From positions 1-50,157 of the IMG/VR virus record IMGVR_UViG_3300027907_000004: DNA of 50,157 bases. The stretch is one strand, 5' to 3'. The notes under the pieces are model-generated. The model ran no database searches. It saw only the letters and a program-made list of their open reading frames with translations, and was not told the DNA's origin. Every line of letters begins with the position of its first letter. Within the stretch, counting starts at the first letter, position 1. This document shows, in pieces, positions 9,552 through 18,586 of the stretch. The position numbers were made by a program, and so were the translations under genes. This DNA is from a virus.

Positions 9552-10234
9552 TATTTAAACTCATATCTCAAATTAGGAACAGTCCAAGGAAATGAAACTG
9601 CAACATCTCCGCTAGTAGCGTATCCAATGTGCCATCCATCTTTATTTCTAATAGGCCAAATTGCTACTGTTCCAATATGACCTACTAAACATTCCATATC
9701 ACAATACATTTCTACGCCAGCTTTACCAGCTCGATTAAAGAATCCAATATCATCACACCACTGTTCGGGATCTAATTCACCTAACCTGAAATAGGGAGGT
9801 TCTAATTTATCGAATACAGAGGTTTTGATTAAAACAAAACCCATTCCCGCATTCTTAATCTTCTTTAATCGTGGTTCATCTCCCTCAAGATAGGAGTATA
9901 ATGCTTCTCCGTTATCATTTACTTCGTCAAAAATGAGAGGTCTATGAGGATGCGCGCGTTGTAAATATAAACCTGTTACAATGTCTAAATTATGTTCCAT
10001 TAGCTGATTTAGAGCATTAGGCTTCATAATCATATCATCATCAATGAATAATATATCAGTGCAGCCTGCATCTTTGGCAGCTTGAACAATCTTATTTCTT
10101 CCACTAGCAGGATTATCATGAGAGAATAATTGATAAGACCCTGTAGGCTTTTCTAGAAGATGAATAAAATCGTAGAAATCTGCCCTTCTTGCAAATTCAT
10201 CTGTGACTACACCAATTAAAACTTTACGCTCCAT
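9551..10234 (-). CDS. Glycosyltransferase-like protein (GT-A fold), 227 aa
   Basis: The protein is a short GT-A-type enzyme. It starts with KVLIGVVTDE, has a substrate-binding SGRNKIVQAA segment, and a DDD motif at residues 65-67 (ILFIDDDMIM) that would bind the metal and nucleotide-sugar phosphate. A later acidic ...EQWCDDIGFF segment could supply catalytic residues. It overlaps the methyltransferase gene by 19 nt, so the two are co-translated. The pair sits inside the head-tail structural operon, so it may decorate a virion protein. The acceptor and sugar donor cannot be read from sequence. Confidence 0.8.
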   Translation of the reverse strand: MERKVLIGVVTDEFARRADFYDFIHLLEKPTGSYQLFSHDNPASGRNKIVQAAKDAGCTDILFIDDDMIMKPNALNQLMEHNLDIVTGLYLQRAHPHRPLIFDEVNDNGEALYSYLEGDEPRLKKIKNAGMGFVLIKTSVFDKLEPPYFRLGELDPEQWCDDIGFFNRAGKAGVEMYCDMECLVGHIGTVAIWPIRNKDGWHIGYATSGDVAVSFPWTVPNLRYEFK

Positions 10235-10770
10235 ATCGTATCCTCTACTTCCACATTTTTGAATGTTTCATCTACAGCTCTTTTTACACCAAACCAAAGA
10301 GGGTGCCCATAATCATGACCGGCAATAATTCCGTTATTACTAACCAATTCGAGCGCCTTCTTAATGTCTTTTAGGACCGTTCCATATCTATGATCACCAT
10401 CTATAAATACCATATCCATTGCTAAAGAGGATTCAAAATTATAAGAGAATCCTCTACATACTATGACTTTACCGGAATCAATATGGTCCTTTAAATTTCG
10501 TTTGAAATAAGGCAAACAATAACTATCTACATCAGATATTAACTGTCCTGCATCAGTTCTATAATCCCCATTCCAAGGATCAACTGCCCATATCTTAGCA
10601 TCTAATCTACTATTATCTGCTAATGCTCTAGTAGAACGGCCATGATATGAACCAAATTCTACAATTGTTTTACAACTCTCAGCTGCTTTAGCTAGCCATG
10701 TTAATTCTTTCTCAGACATCCAACCACCAATTTGTAATGCCTTTGAAATATCAACATGACTAGCTATCAT
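10216..10770 (-). CDS. Class I SAM-dependent methyltransferase (Methyltransf_24-like), 184 aa
   Basis: Motif I is VEFGSYHGRSTRAL (residues 37-50), the glycine-rich SAM loop. AVDPW (62-66) carries the acidic residue expected to bind the ribose. FIDGDHRY (122-129) and GHDY (151-154) match the O-methyltransferase-type family often paired with glycosyltransferases in surface-sugar modification. The gene overlaps the downstream glycosyltransferase by 19 nt. Modification of a sugar placed on the virion or host surface is a reasonable inference. Confidence 0.82.
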   Translation of the reverse strand: MIASHVDISKALQIGGWMSEKELTWLAKAAESCKTIVEFGSYHGRSTRALADNSRLDAKIWAVDPWNGDYRTDAGQLISDVDSYCLPYFKRNLKDHIDSGKVIVCRGFSYNFESSLAMDMVFIDGDHRYGTVLKDIKKALELVSNNGIIAGHDYGHPLWFGVKRAVDETFKNVEVEDTIWSVKF

Positions 10771-10778
10771 TATACTAC

Positions 10779-11090
10779 CTATGACTTAACGTAGTATTTC
10801 GCTTCTAACGGATTGAAAATCAAGAAACATGGCACATTCTGAGTAGGTGTTGCCACAGCCTTGATATTACCGCCAGTTGTAGTAAATGCTGTTGGCGTAG
10901 TTGTAGTGAAAATCATACACAACGTATGCATAGCATTTACAGGAGGAGTAACAGTTGCAATTGCTACAGTTCCACTAATGAAAGTTAAGAACTGAGTAGG
11001 AACAACTGTTGCAGCAGAAGCTAATGTTGCAGGCTTCTTCTGGATTGCACTATGGACTGTAGATAAGTCCTGGAAATCAGATTCAATCAT
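10779..11090 (-). CDS. Small beta-rich virion decoration-like protein, 103 aa
   Basis: The protein is rich in A, T and V with alternating strands and ends NPLEAKYYVKS. It resembles its upstream neighbour (11094-11387) in layout: an opening ASAATVV strand, a central GTVAIATVTPP strand, a G-N-I turn, then a TQN...FLIFNPLEAKYYV closing. The two look like tandem paralogues. Position just downstream of the capsid gene suggests head decoration or short head fibres, which is inferred. Confidence 0.65.
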   Translation of the reverse strand: MIESDFQDLSTVHSAIQKKPATLASAATVVPTQFLTFISGTVAIATVTPPVNAMHTLCMIFTTTTPTAFTTTGGNIKAVATPTQNVPCFLIFNPLEAKYYVKS

Positions 11091-11093
11091 CTC

Positions 11094-11387
11094 CTATACC
11101 CCTGAATTAATATACCACTTACCAACAACAGCATCCCACACTAGGAAAACTGCTCTATTCTGAGCAGCTGTAATACCAACCAGAATGTTGCCTGATGTGC
11201 CTAATGTAACAGCACCATCAACAGGAATCAAAATCAAAAGAATACCACCTCTATCCAACATTAATGGACTTGTAATGGTATTAATCGTAGTTGATCCCGT
11301 TACTTTGACAACATCTGATTTTACTACAATACTAGATGCAGATGCTACGACTTCATTGCTGGTTTTGCTAATTGCGCCTGGAATCAT
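11094..11387 (-). CDS. Small beta-rich virion decoration-like protein, 97 aa (paralogue of next gene)
   Basis: It is a beta-rich protein with VVASASSIVVKSDVVKVTGS, GTSGNILVGITAAQNRAVFL and a VWDAVVGKWYINSGV closing. That closing corresponds to FNPLEAKYYVKS in the downstream gene, which suggests duplication of one small fold. The start is ATG 11387, preceded on the minus strand by a run of GGAGGTGGAGGA, an excellent ribosome binding site and a sign of high expression. A capsid decoration or fibre role is inferred. Confidence 0.65.
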   Translation of the reverse strand: MIPGAISKTSNEVVASASSIVVKSDVVKVTGSTTINTITSPLMLDRGGILLILIPVDGAVTLGTSGNILVGITAAQNRAVFLVWDAVVGKWYINSGV

Positions 11388-11410
11388 TCCTCCACCTCCA
11401 CTATGATTCC

Positions 11411-11629
11411 TTAGCTAATTGTTACAGTCCAATTGTTACCACTTTTAACAGTAGTAACAGTTGTAGCTGCAGCAATAGCAATTGGTGGTATCACATCACC
11501 ATTGTTTTTGAATAGAGTAATCATATTCTTATCTGTATCGATAAGAAATGAACTTACTCCCTGAAATACAGCTGCTGCAACGGTTAATCCCGGTCCAGCA
11601 GTTCCAGTAATCGTAAATGTAGCTGACAT
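11411..11629 (-). CDS. Small beta-rich virion protein, 72 aa
   Basis: The sequence is strongly beta-like (MSATFTITGTAGPGLTVAAA, then VSSFLIDTDKNMITLFKNNG) and ends with TTVTTVKSGNNWTVTIS. It is the first gene after the major capsid gene, only 2 bases away. Composition and overall length resemble the 71-aa protein at 26512-26727, which may share the same fold. It is a possible capsid decoration protein; function unproven. Confidence 0.65.
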   Translation of the reverse strand: MSATFTITGTAGPGLTVAAAVFQGVSSFLIDTDKNMITLFKNNGDVIPPIAIAAATTVTTVKSGNNWTVTIS

Positions 11630-11631
11630 GA

Positions 11632-12882
11632 TTAGTAACCAGCGGTAATTGCCAAATTATCAATATAAGCGCAAGCTGCAGGATTGCCAACAAACGTCTG
11701 CATACCTACGATCATATAGAAGATTTCAGCAGTTGCTACACCACCTGATGCACCACGAATCTCAAAGATTTTCCTTCCATCAACCATGTAGAAGCCTAAT
11801 GGAAGAATCTCACCACGTCCCCAAACAGATTCGAGAATGAAATCGATTCTCTTTTGGTTCCAATTGTAGTGAGTTCTAACGGTAGCACCAGCCATCTGTT
11901 TGCCACCGCCGAAATACATATTGAGACTCTCATCCTTAGCCTGCTTTTGAATAATCGAAACTAACTGTCCGATTTCCTCATAGGCAGCTTCCTGTGCAGG
12001 ATGCATCCAAGCTACTGGATTGAAGTTCTCATCATCTCCAACACGATTACCAATCTTATTAATTGCCAAGCGTGGTAATGGTAAGGTCAATGCGGCAGCA
12101 TTTCCATTAACTCGATTAGCTCGAATTTCAGGAGTATTTGCTCTATTAAAACCTAACCAAGTTCCAGTTGACGAATTATCATGATGATAAGGCACACCAT
12201 ACAATGCAGGAAGTGCCGTTGGAGTAGCAATACCATTAGTAACAATCAAGTCACCGGCAATTACACCACCGATTTGAGGATTTAACTTAATAGTTTTATT
12301 CTCAACATCCCAAAATGTAATCTGCGCAGTTCCTCGATTAGTTGCTAATGTGGAATCAAATACCTGAACTGTCTGACCAAGGCGCATTAAGCGAGCGCCA
12401 AATCCATCAGTAGTTAAGGTAATAACATTCTCACCACCAGCAGGTGTATCAGTTGTAACTGTTCCAATTACGCCTGTTCCATTCTGCTGTAACTGAGCAT
12501 CTAACTGCCTCTGTATTTCATCTAATGCAGTAGCAGTCATACGCCGCACAGAACTAATAACAGCCTTACGACTATCATCAGTTGCAACATCTGCTAACTT
12601 GGTATATTCAATTGCCTCAACCATGAAAACACAATTGAGAACTGCCTTATCCCAAGTCTGTGCTCCGCCTCTACCTAAATCTCCACCATCCAAATTAACA
12701 TATCCAAATGACCCACCAGGTCTAATTTCTAATGGAATACGCATTTGGCGATTAGAGATCTTCTCTACATCGCGCTTCTTAATAGATGCATAGAATTTCT
12801 TAGTGCGCTCGAATAATGTTCTAACTGTATGAACAACGCGCTCTAATTCTAATGCAGCTACTTGGGACTCTGTTGCTGCCAT
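11632..12882 (-). CDS. Major capsid protein, 416 aa
   Basis: Length, order (portal, scaffold, this gene) and composition fit an HK97-fold major capsid protein. It has an N-terminal helical arm (about 1-45), an E-loop/P-domain-like stretch with RIPLEIRPGGSFGYVNLDGG, a long spine-helix-like section around residues 95-125 (VRRMTATALDEIQRQLDAQL), and a C-terminal beta domain ending NLAITAGY. A GGAG ribosome binding site lies 8 bases before the ATG. Codon use is more C/G-ending than in most neighbours, consistent with high expression. The specific capsid family is not certain. Confidence 0.85.
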   Translation of the reverse strand: MAATESQVAALELERVVHTVRTLFERTKKFYASIKKRDVEKISNRQMRIPLEIRPGGSFGYVNLDGGDLGRGGAQTWDKAVLNCVFMVEAIEYTKLADVATDDSRKAVISSVRRMTATALDEIQRQLDAQLQQNGTGVIGTVTTDTPAGGENVITLTTDGFGARLMRLGQTVQVFDSTLATNRGTAQITFWDVENKTIKLNPQIGGVIAGDLIVTNGIATPTALPALYGVPYHHDNSSTGTWLGFNRANTPEIRANRVNGNAAALTLPLPRLAINKIGNRVGDDENFNPVAWMHPAQEAAYEEIGQLVSIIQKQAKDESLNMYFGGGKQMAGATVRTHYNWNQKRIDFILESVWGRGEILPLGFYMVDGRKIFEIRGASGGVATAEIFYMIVGMQTFVGNPAACAYIDNLAITAGY

Positions 12883-12885
12883 TTA

Positions 12886-14139
12886 TTAATCTCCCATAAG
12901 AGCATTTAATTTATCAAGCGTAGATGATCCACTACTATTAGGAGATTCTTTGGTAGTATTTCTATCCCGGTCGCCATTATTCCGGCCTGTAATTGGCAGT
13001 CTACCTGAGCGATCTCTCTCAACTCTTTTTCCAGGTATTCCCTTTAAGGCTTCGTTCTTAGCCTTTTGTATTACACCTGGTAGTAATGTTCGCGCTTTGT
13101 ATATATAAGCGGATATAACCTTCTCCACTGTTTGTGAAGATAAATTTCCCTTTCGGGACTCTTTCCAAAGACTATCAACAGTCCTTTGGAACGACTTGTC
13201 TTGAACCATGATATTCTCAAGGTTCTTCATTGCATCTCTAACAGCGTTTTTCTTAATGTATTCTGTCATAGAATTCTTTTTATCGATATTCATGTCTATG
13301 ACAGATTGAATCTTGTTATGAACTTTGCCCATTGCATCGTTCTTAACAGTTTCAAATCTCTGATTATCCCAACTACGTCTTTCTTCTCTAACCTTATCAA
13401 CTTCCGTGTTCTTAGTTTCGGATAATCTTCCCGTAGGTTCAAATTTAGTTCTGCCGAACATGAACTTATTTAGAACCCGCGCCGCATTTAATAATTCAGC
13501 AGCTTCTTCTTCATCATCCGTATCTTTAGAAGCTGTAGCTAATGCTTCAACTGCCTTGTTAACTACACCACCTACTACATGAAGATATGCCTGCTGATTA
13601 ACTTTCTGTAAAGTAGGAAGATAATCATCTGCTAACTTATTAAATGATTCATCTCCAAAATCTTTAACAGCTAATAAGATTCTTTCAATATTACCTTCAC
13701 CTAAATCAGTTTCAACCTGATCATAAGTTTCTGATTTCTCAGATGCTTCCTTAGCAGAGCTAATATCAGGAAATATTTCTGATAATTGTCTACCCTTGAA
13801 TAATTCGCCTTCAATCCCAGGAAAGTCTTTAAAGAAATTAGGATACTTTTTTAAGATTGCCTTTTTCCCAGGAGGAATAATAATCTTATCTTCATCTAAA
13901 TCAAGCTCTTCTTCCTTCTTCTTTTCCTCATCTTCCTCTTCTTCTAATTCAGTATCTTCATCTTTATCATCTTTGTCATCATCTTTATCTTTTGTAGACG
14001 TATCAGTCTCTTCGTCTTTATCCTTTTTATCGTCAAGACCTTCATCGTCCTTATCATCTTCACCCAATAATTCCGTTACTTCGCCTATATCAAGATCGTC
14101 ATCAGCATTAATTTTGTCCGACGGGAGTTCTGAGTTCAT
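12886..14139 (-). CDS. Capsid scaffolding-like protein, 417 aa, very acidic N-terminus
   Basis: Residues 1-85 are almost all D, E and K with long D/K/E runs. The remainder is helical and coiled-coil-like, with basic patches near residues 240-300 and 380-400. It lies between portal and major capsid genes, the standard place for the scaffold. Its start overlaps the portal gene end by 32 nt. The length exceeds many scaffolds, and the acidic block may act as an electrostatic spacer. No protease motif was seen. Confidence 0.78.
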   Translation of the reverse strand: MNSELPSDKINADDDLDIGEVTELLGEDDKDDEGLDDKKDKDEETDTSTKDKDDDKDDKDEDTELEEEEDEEKKKEEELDLDEDKIIIPPGKKAILKKYPNFFKDFPGIEGELFKGRQLSEIFPDISSAKEASEKSETYDQVETDLGEGNIERILLAVKDFGDESFNKLADDYLPTLQKVNQQAYLHVVGGVVNKAVEALATASKDTDDEEEAAELLNAARVLNKFMFGRTKFEPTGRLSETKNTEVDKVREERRSWDNQRFETVKNDAMGKVHNKIQSVIDMNIDKKNSMTEYIKKNAVRDAMKNLENIMVQDKSFQRTVDSLWKESRKGNLSSQTVEKVISAYIYKARTLLPGVIQKAKNEALKGIPGKRVERDRSGRLPITGRNNGDRDRNTTKESPNSSGSSTLDKLNALMGD

Positions 14140-16453
14140 TTTTATTATCTCCTTTTATTTGCTGCGACTTTTTAGACTTTGGATTTTGTCCATTGCCTTG
14201 TTCTTGACCCGCAGCAGCGGTCATTTGTGCTTGCATTTGTAATTGAACTTGCATCATATGCATTTTATAATGCAATAATACATTGAGATAACCTGCCTGA
14301 TTCTCAATTTTAGCTAATCTGCCTGCATCAGATACTAACCAAGTTCTACAGGTTTCAGCTTCTATTGCATGATCATCTAATTCAACATCAATAGGAACTG
14401 AGGGTGTTCCATCTGGAAATGGTTCAGAATCAAGAAGCTCTCTGATTTCTTCATTCTGTTTAATTCTAAATTCATCCCCAGGAATAACAAATTCTTGAAT
14501 TCCAGTAGCTTCCCTTAATAATTTAATGTTTTCAGTAGAGAATAATGCCTCATTGATCATTTGATTATTAAGACCAATAAGGGCCATTAAATTATCTTTC
14601 TTTTGTTGCCAGGTAGAAGGTATTTGCTCTGAACCTTCTATTTCAATTGAACCTATTTTTCCTTCTAATTCTGATTTCTTAATAAATACTTTTATATGAT
14701 TACCTTGATAATCCTTCTTAGTAAAATGTTCATCATCAACTGAATCTTTAATATAAGAATCGATTACTTTACCCCATAATTCCTTCCACCATAAATTAAT
14801 CATCTTCCAGGGGGTTTGTAATCTTTGCAATGCCTGCGCGCGTGACATTGCATATTCAGAAGCTGTCTTACTTCCTTGTTCAGATCCTCCGCCTCCAAAT
14901 AATGAAGGTAATGCACCTATTGCTAACTGACCCATACCCTGAATTTGAGTTCCAAAAGGCATTACTTCAGGGCTTAATGTTGCAGTTTTTAGAGTAGTAA
15001 ATGATTCTGCAATTCCTTTAGTTGCAGCTTGAGGTTTAGTTGGATATACACCTCCAGGTGTTGCTTCTGTTTGTCTATAAGCTTCAAAATCTAATACACT
15101 AGGATCTGCAAATGTTTGAGGTATTCCCTGTTCAATAGTTTGCAGAGTTAATGCGATTAGATCATTTGTAATATCTTGAACAGAAGTAAGCAATAAGCCA
15201 AGGGGGTCAAAGTGGATATAATCAGAAAGCGGGTTTTTCGTGATAGTCCAGCAATCATCTAAACACTCATTATGTGCTTCAACGAAGTGATCATTTACGA
15301 AAATTGCTTTGCACCCGTCAGGATATTTTTTCTTTAATTCAGGAACACATTCCGAATCCAAAATCCAATAAGATTCTGGCCTAAACCAATACATTCTAAT
15401 AGTTACATTATTATTAGGATAATCTCCATAGTATTGTGTAGATAATCTTCCCCATCTTTCATAGGGATCATACATTCCTGCCATTCCCTCATTCTTAATT
15501 TGCAAGTCCTTAAATTTCTTCCCTTGCAATTTTTCAAATCTTTGAATGGCATTCGCATAATGCGTTTCGTATGAGAATCGGAGATAGGGAATATCCTTCT
15601 GTTCCCTTGCATAATTAGGAACCTTTACATTCAATCCACCATAAATCTCAACACACTGTCTAGATTTTGGTTTCTTTGTGATTCCTACTAATCTTGGAAC
15701 TATAAGTTTTTGTTTCGCTAATGAAGGATCAAGAGCAGTTGCACAATCAGGACAAACAAGTTCTCCTTTATTCAACAATGCATGAAGATGAACATCCTCA
15801 TCTCCAGGCATAAATTCATCAAGCTCAGTTAAATCAAAATCTTCTGTTTCTTCCTCAATGGGAACGTCCATTTCTTGTTCTGCGAATAGTTCATCTGATA
15901 GAACCATTCCACAAGTAGGACACTGGCGTGCTTCTACTTCTTCATCCTCATATTCTGCATCATCATAAGTTCCATATTTCTTATCTTCCTTTGAATATGT
16001 ATAGGCTGCTACCATTCCCTCCGTGCATAACAAATATAATGCCTGAAGGAAAACTAACTGCGCGTTGATATGTCTTGATACTAATTCATGAATATGATTT
16101 CCTGCCTTTGCAGTTGCAATATCAGCAGGATTATCTGCATCATCTGGCGTGCAATGAATAACAGGAATGTTAATGGAAAGTGCAGCAATGATAGATTCTA
16201 AATAAGCACGGAAAATGTTAATAGGTTTGTCATAATAAGCTGCATCGTTATCATTAACATCATCAGCCGTATTATCATATACTCGCCAATCATGTGCAGT
16301 CTCACTAAACCAAATTCTAGTAAATCCTGCCCAATAGAGTTTCATCTTCCGCCATTGACGTATTTGTCTTTGACGAACAGAAACATCCTCATTCTCAAAA
16401 TGATCAGCTATATCTTTAATTTTACGTTCTAGTTCTTCGGAGATTCTTTCCAT
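14108..16453 (-). CDS. Portal protein, 781 aa, with inserted zinc ribbon
   Basis: The protein is a long podovirus-type portal. The N-terminal third has the wing-type helices (IFRAYLESIIAALSINIPVI). Residues 430-520 (ITNDLIALTLQTIEQGIPQT and a G-rich SLFGGGGSEQGSKTASEYAM loop) match the stem/clip region of large portals. An insertion at about residues 170-245 contains CPTC (178-181) and CPDC (234-237), probably one zinc site flanked by acidic loops. The Q/M-rich C-terminus resembles a barrel tail. The order TerL, portal, scaffold, capsid supports the call. Confidence 0.88.
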   Translation of the reverse strand: MERISEELERKIKDIADHFENEDVSVRQRQIRQWRKMKLYWAGFTRIWFSETAHDWRVYDNTADDVNDNDAAYYDKPINIFRAYLESIIAALSINIPVIHCTPDDADNPADIATAKAGNHIHELVSRHINAQLVFLQALYLLCTEGMVAAYTYSKEDKKYGTYDDAEYEDEEVEARQCPTCGMVLSDELFAEQEMDVPIEEETEDFDLTELDEFMPGDEDVHLHALLNKGELVCPDCATALDPSLAKQKLIVPRLVGITKKPKSRQCVEIYGGLNVKVPNYAREQKDIPYLRFSYETHYANAIQRFEKLQGKKFKDLQIKNEGMAGMYDPYERWGRLSTQYYGDYPNNNVTIRMYWFRPESYWILDSECVPELKKKYPDGCKAIFVNDHFVEAHNECLDDCWTITKNPLSDYIHFDPLGLLLTSVQDITNDLIALTLQTIEQGIPQTFADPSVLDFEAYRQTEATPGGVYPTKPQAATKGIAESFTTLKTATLSPEVMPFGTQIQGMGQLAIGALPSLFGGGGSEQGSKTASEYAMSRAQALQRLQTPWKMINLWWKELWGKVIDSYIKDSVDDEHFTKKDYQGNHIKVFIKKSELEGKIGSIEIEGSEQIPSTWQQKKDNLMALIGLNNQMINEALFSTENIKLLREATGIQEFVIPGDEFRIKQNEEIRELLDSEPFPDGTPSVPIDVELDDHAIEAETCRTWLVSDAGRLAKIENQAGYLNVLLHYKMHMMQVQLQMQAQMTAAAGQEQGNGQNPKSKKSQQIKGDNKNELRTPVGQN

Positions 16454-16454
16454 G

Positions 16455-16613
16455 CTACTCTTTCTTGGAGTATGCTTTTCTTAATCCTTCCGGAGTCTTA
16501 TCTGCAAATTCCTTGGCTTTCTTCTTAGTTAAAGACTTTCCTCCCTTTTTAGGTTTCATTCCATGCTCTACCGCACGCATAAACTTATATTGATCAGGAC
16601 TGGTTGCTGGCAT
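16455..16613 (-). CDS. DUF3008-like small basic protein, 52 aa
   Basis: A short gene begins at ATG 16613 and ends TAG 16457-16455, one base before the portal start. The sequence MPATSPDQYKFMRAVEHGMK, then a lysine-rich SLTKKKAKEFADKTPEGLRK, follows the pattern of DUF3008-type phage proteins (MPA-S-Q-FM near the start and a K-A-xEF segment). Its start lies 20 nt inside the previous gene. Its function in phages is unknown. Position between terminase and portal is typical. Confidence 0.7.
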   Translation of the reverse strand: MPATSPDQYKFMRAVEHGMKPKKGGKSLTKKKAKEFADKTPEGLRKAYSKKE

Positions 16614-16950
16614 CTACAACTCCTAATTCTTGTTCAATTTCGTCAATCTTATCTGCTACTTCAGGATTTTGTCTCTTAATATCCGAAATAATTCCCTTAC
16701 GCGCCTTCTCCATATCTTCCCGTTCTAATCTTCTTTGAGTCACAGCCCACGGAGTATGCTTAGGAACAATAGGTTTGGGCGCCTCTTGAGGAACATTTAC
16801 CATCCGTATTTCCGGTTTAGTAATAGCAATAATTTGATCCAATAATGCTTCATTGTTTGCCTGCAGAATCTTATTTTGTTCTCTATAAATCTCACATCCC
16901 TTACAGGGCTCATATTGTTTACCTAATAAAAAACTAATGAATCTTAACAT
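16594..16950 (-). CDS. Conserved small protein between terminase and portal, 118 aa
   Basis: I chose ATG 16950 because GGAGAAGG lies just upstream; an upstream TTG at 16980 would add ten residues. The first residues form a short hydrophobic segment (LRFISFLLG), followed by CKGC (one CxxC), a helix with heptad character (NKILQANNEALLDQIIAITK), a P-rich linker and a basic helix (TPWAVTQRRLEREDMEKARK). Proteins of this layout recur beside the terminase in uncultured phages. The function is unknown. Confidence 0.7.
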   Translation of the reverse strand: MLRFISFLLGKQYEPCKGCEIYREQNKILQANNEALLDQIIAITKPEIRMVNVPQEAPKPIVPKHTPWAVTQRRLEREDMEKARKGIISDIKRQNPEVADKIDEIEQELGVVDASNQS

Positions 16951-18586
16951 ATTTCCTTCTCCAATAAGACTTCCTAACAACTCCTAAGGGCTTCGCCACT
17001 TCCAAATGCTCCATTTTACGATAAAATGCAGTTTGATCGCCAGTAGCTTGCACTGTCGCAATAGCCGCATTAATCTTGATTCGCTTCTCCATTTCAGAAT
17101 CCGGGCCATCACAAAATCTATTAACAGCTTTACATAAATATCTTAAGTTATCGATTGGATCATCACCGCTAAATTCTGCTATGTCCTCAATTTTCTTTTC
17201 ATCATGAATACACATTGGAATAGTTTCAATAAGAACTTTACAAGTATCAAATATTTGAAGTCTTGGAAGATTCGCTTCTGCTTCTTCATCAAAAAATCTA
17301 GCTTTATATTGTTTAACCGCCTTTTCTCCATAATTCCGATATAACATCTGTGCATATTCTAAGTCGTAGAACTCACCATCCGCCTTAAGTAATGTTTTAC
17401 TTTCCCAACGCATGAAATCATGAATACTTTGAAGTCCAGCAATACGAGAACCGGGCGAATTATCTGAACTGGAAGGGACAAGTCCAGAATATCTTTGCAC
17501 CTGTTCAGCAATAGTTTCGACTCCTCTTTCTTGCCATGCGCTTCCACATAAAATAAAGTGCACGATATTCTCATGCTGAGATATTTCACCAACTTCTGAT
17601 GCCCAAAATGGAACATCTCTACCTATCCAATAACGTTCTCGGTAAATATACACTCTATTGTTTGGTGCAATTGCTGCCCACATTGCATGGCACATTGCTC
17701 GTTTTCCCCAATCAATAGACAAAACCTTTGGCCACCATTCTGGCACATCAAATGGTTCGATAACGTGCAACGCATTATTAGGTTCATTAGGAAATCTAAT
17801 TGGTCTAAATTCTGGAAAAACGCTTCCTTCGAATGCGTGCCAGTCTCCGTATTTCTTAGCTCGCTTCTCATTTTCTGGTAGTAATTCTAACTTCTGTAAA
17901 TATTGTGGATCATATTCCATACCGTGTGTATTATCTTGTGGGAACGCGGGTATGAATATTCTATATAAATATCTTCCAGTTTGTTCATTGTAAGTCTTAG
18001 GATCTCTTATTAATTTGTATCCTTCTTCGCAGGGTCTAACAAATCTATTGTATACAAAAGTTTGTCCAACACCGCCTGGATTCGTTCCGTTGCGAACAAA
18101 AGAAAGGTTGAAACTACTACCAGGGCGGACACGAGAACCAACCATATATACGTATGGAGCTTCTTCGAAATGCGTGAGTTCATCAAAAGCACAATAATTA
18201 TACTGAGCAGAGTCATACTGCCTAATATCAGAAGCATGTTGGACATGCCCAAAGTCCATGTATGATCCATATTCTGGCCATTCCCAACTGTGCTTTGTTT
18301 CATTATACTTGGCACCTGTTAATGGATAGTAGTCTTTAGAAAGTCTGATAATCTCTCGTTCAAGATCTGGAAATTTACGTCGAAGAATAATTCCCTTGAA
18401 ACCGCGATATTTATAAAACCCTCTGATGAGTGGCAATAAAGTAAGAATAAATGACTTTCCCCCATAGGCAGCGCCACCATATAAGGCTTCAAAGACTTCA
18501 TCTGGAATAGAGAGAAAATCCTCCTGTCTTTTATTTGGTTTAACTTCTCTAATGAAGTCATTACCCGGATCTCCAAATTGAATCAT
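16934..18586 (-). CDS. Terminase large subunit (TerL), 550 aa
   Basis: The packaging motor ATPase/nuclease has a Walker A loop GGAAYGGKS (37-45), an arginine-rich LRRKF segment, Walker B YCAFDEL (131-137) and the RNGTNPGG coupling segment (165-172). A C-terminal RNase H-like nuclease domain starts with SIDWG (D292) and continues with an acidic centre near residue 470. Length is standard. Its start overlaps the stop of the 92-aa membrane protein gene by 4 nt. It would pump DNA into proheads and cut concatemers. Confidence 0.93.
   Translation of the reverse strand: MIQFGDPGNDFIREVKPNKRQEDFLSIPDEVFEALYGGAAYGGKSFILTLLPLIRGFYKYRGFKGIILRRKFPDLEREIIRLSKDYYPLTGAKYNETKHSWEWPEYGSYMDFGHVQHASDIRQYDSAQYNYCAFDELTHFEEAPYVYMVGSRVRPGSSFNLSFVRNGTNPGGVGQTFVYNRFVRPCEEGYKLIRDPKTYNEQTGRYLYRIFIPAFPQDNTHGMEYDPQYLQKLELLPENEKRAKKYGDWHAFEGSVFPEFRPIRFPNEPNNALHVIEPFDVPEWWPKVLSIDWGKRAMCHAMWAAIAPNNRVYIYRERYWIGRDVPFWASEVGEISQHENIVHFILCGSAWQERGVETIAEQVQRYSGLVPSSSDNSPGSRIAGLQSIHDFMRWESKTLLKADGEFYDLEYAQMLYRNYGEKAVKQYKARFFDEEAEANLPRLQIFDTCKVLIETIPMCIHDEKKIEDIAEFSGDDPIDNLRYLCKAVNRFCDGPDSEMEKRIKINAAIATVQATGDQTAFYRKMEHLEVAKPLGVVRKSYWRRKYVKIH

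Noticed and set aside
13796-14242. 148-aa plus-strand frame rich in serine
   Set aside because: It is the antisense of the acidic scaffold start; serine runs reflect the complementary strand.
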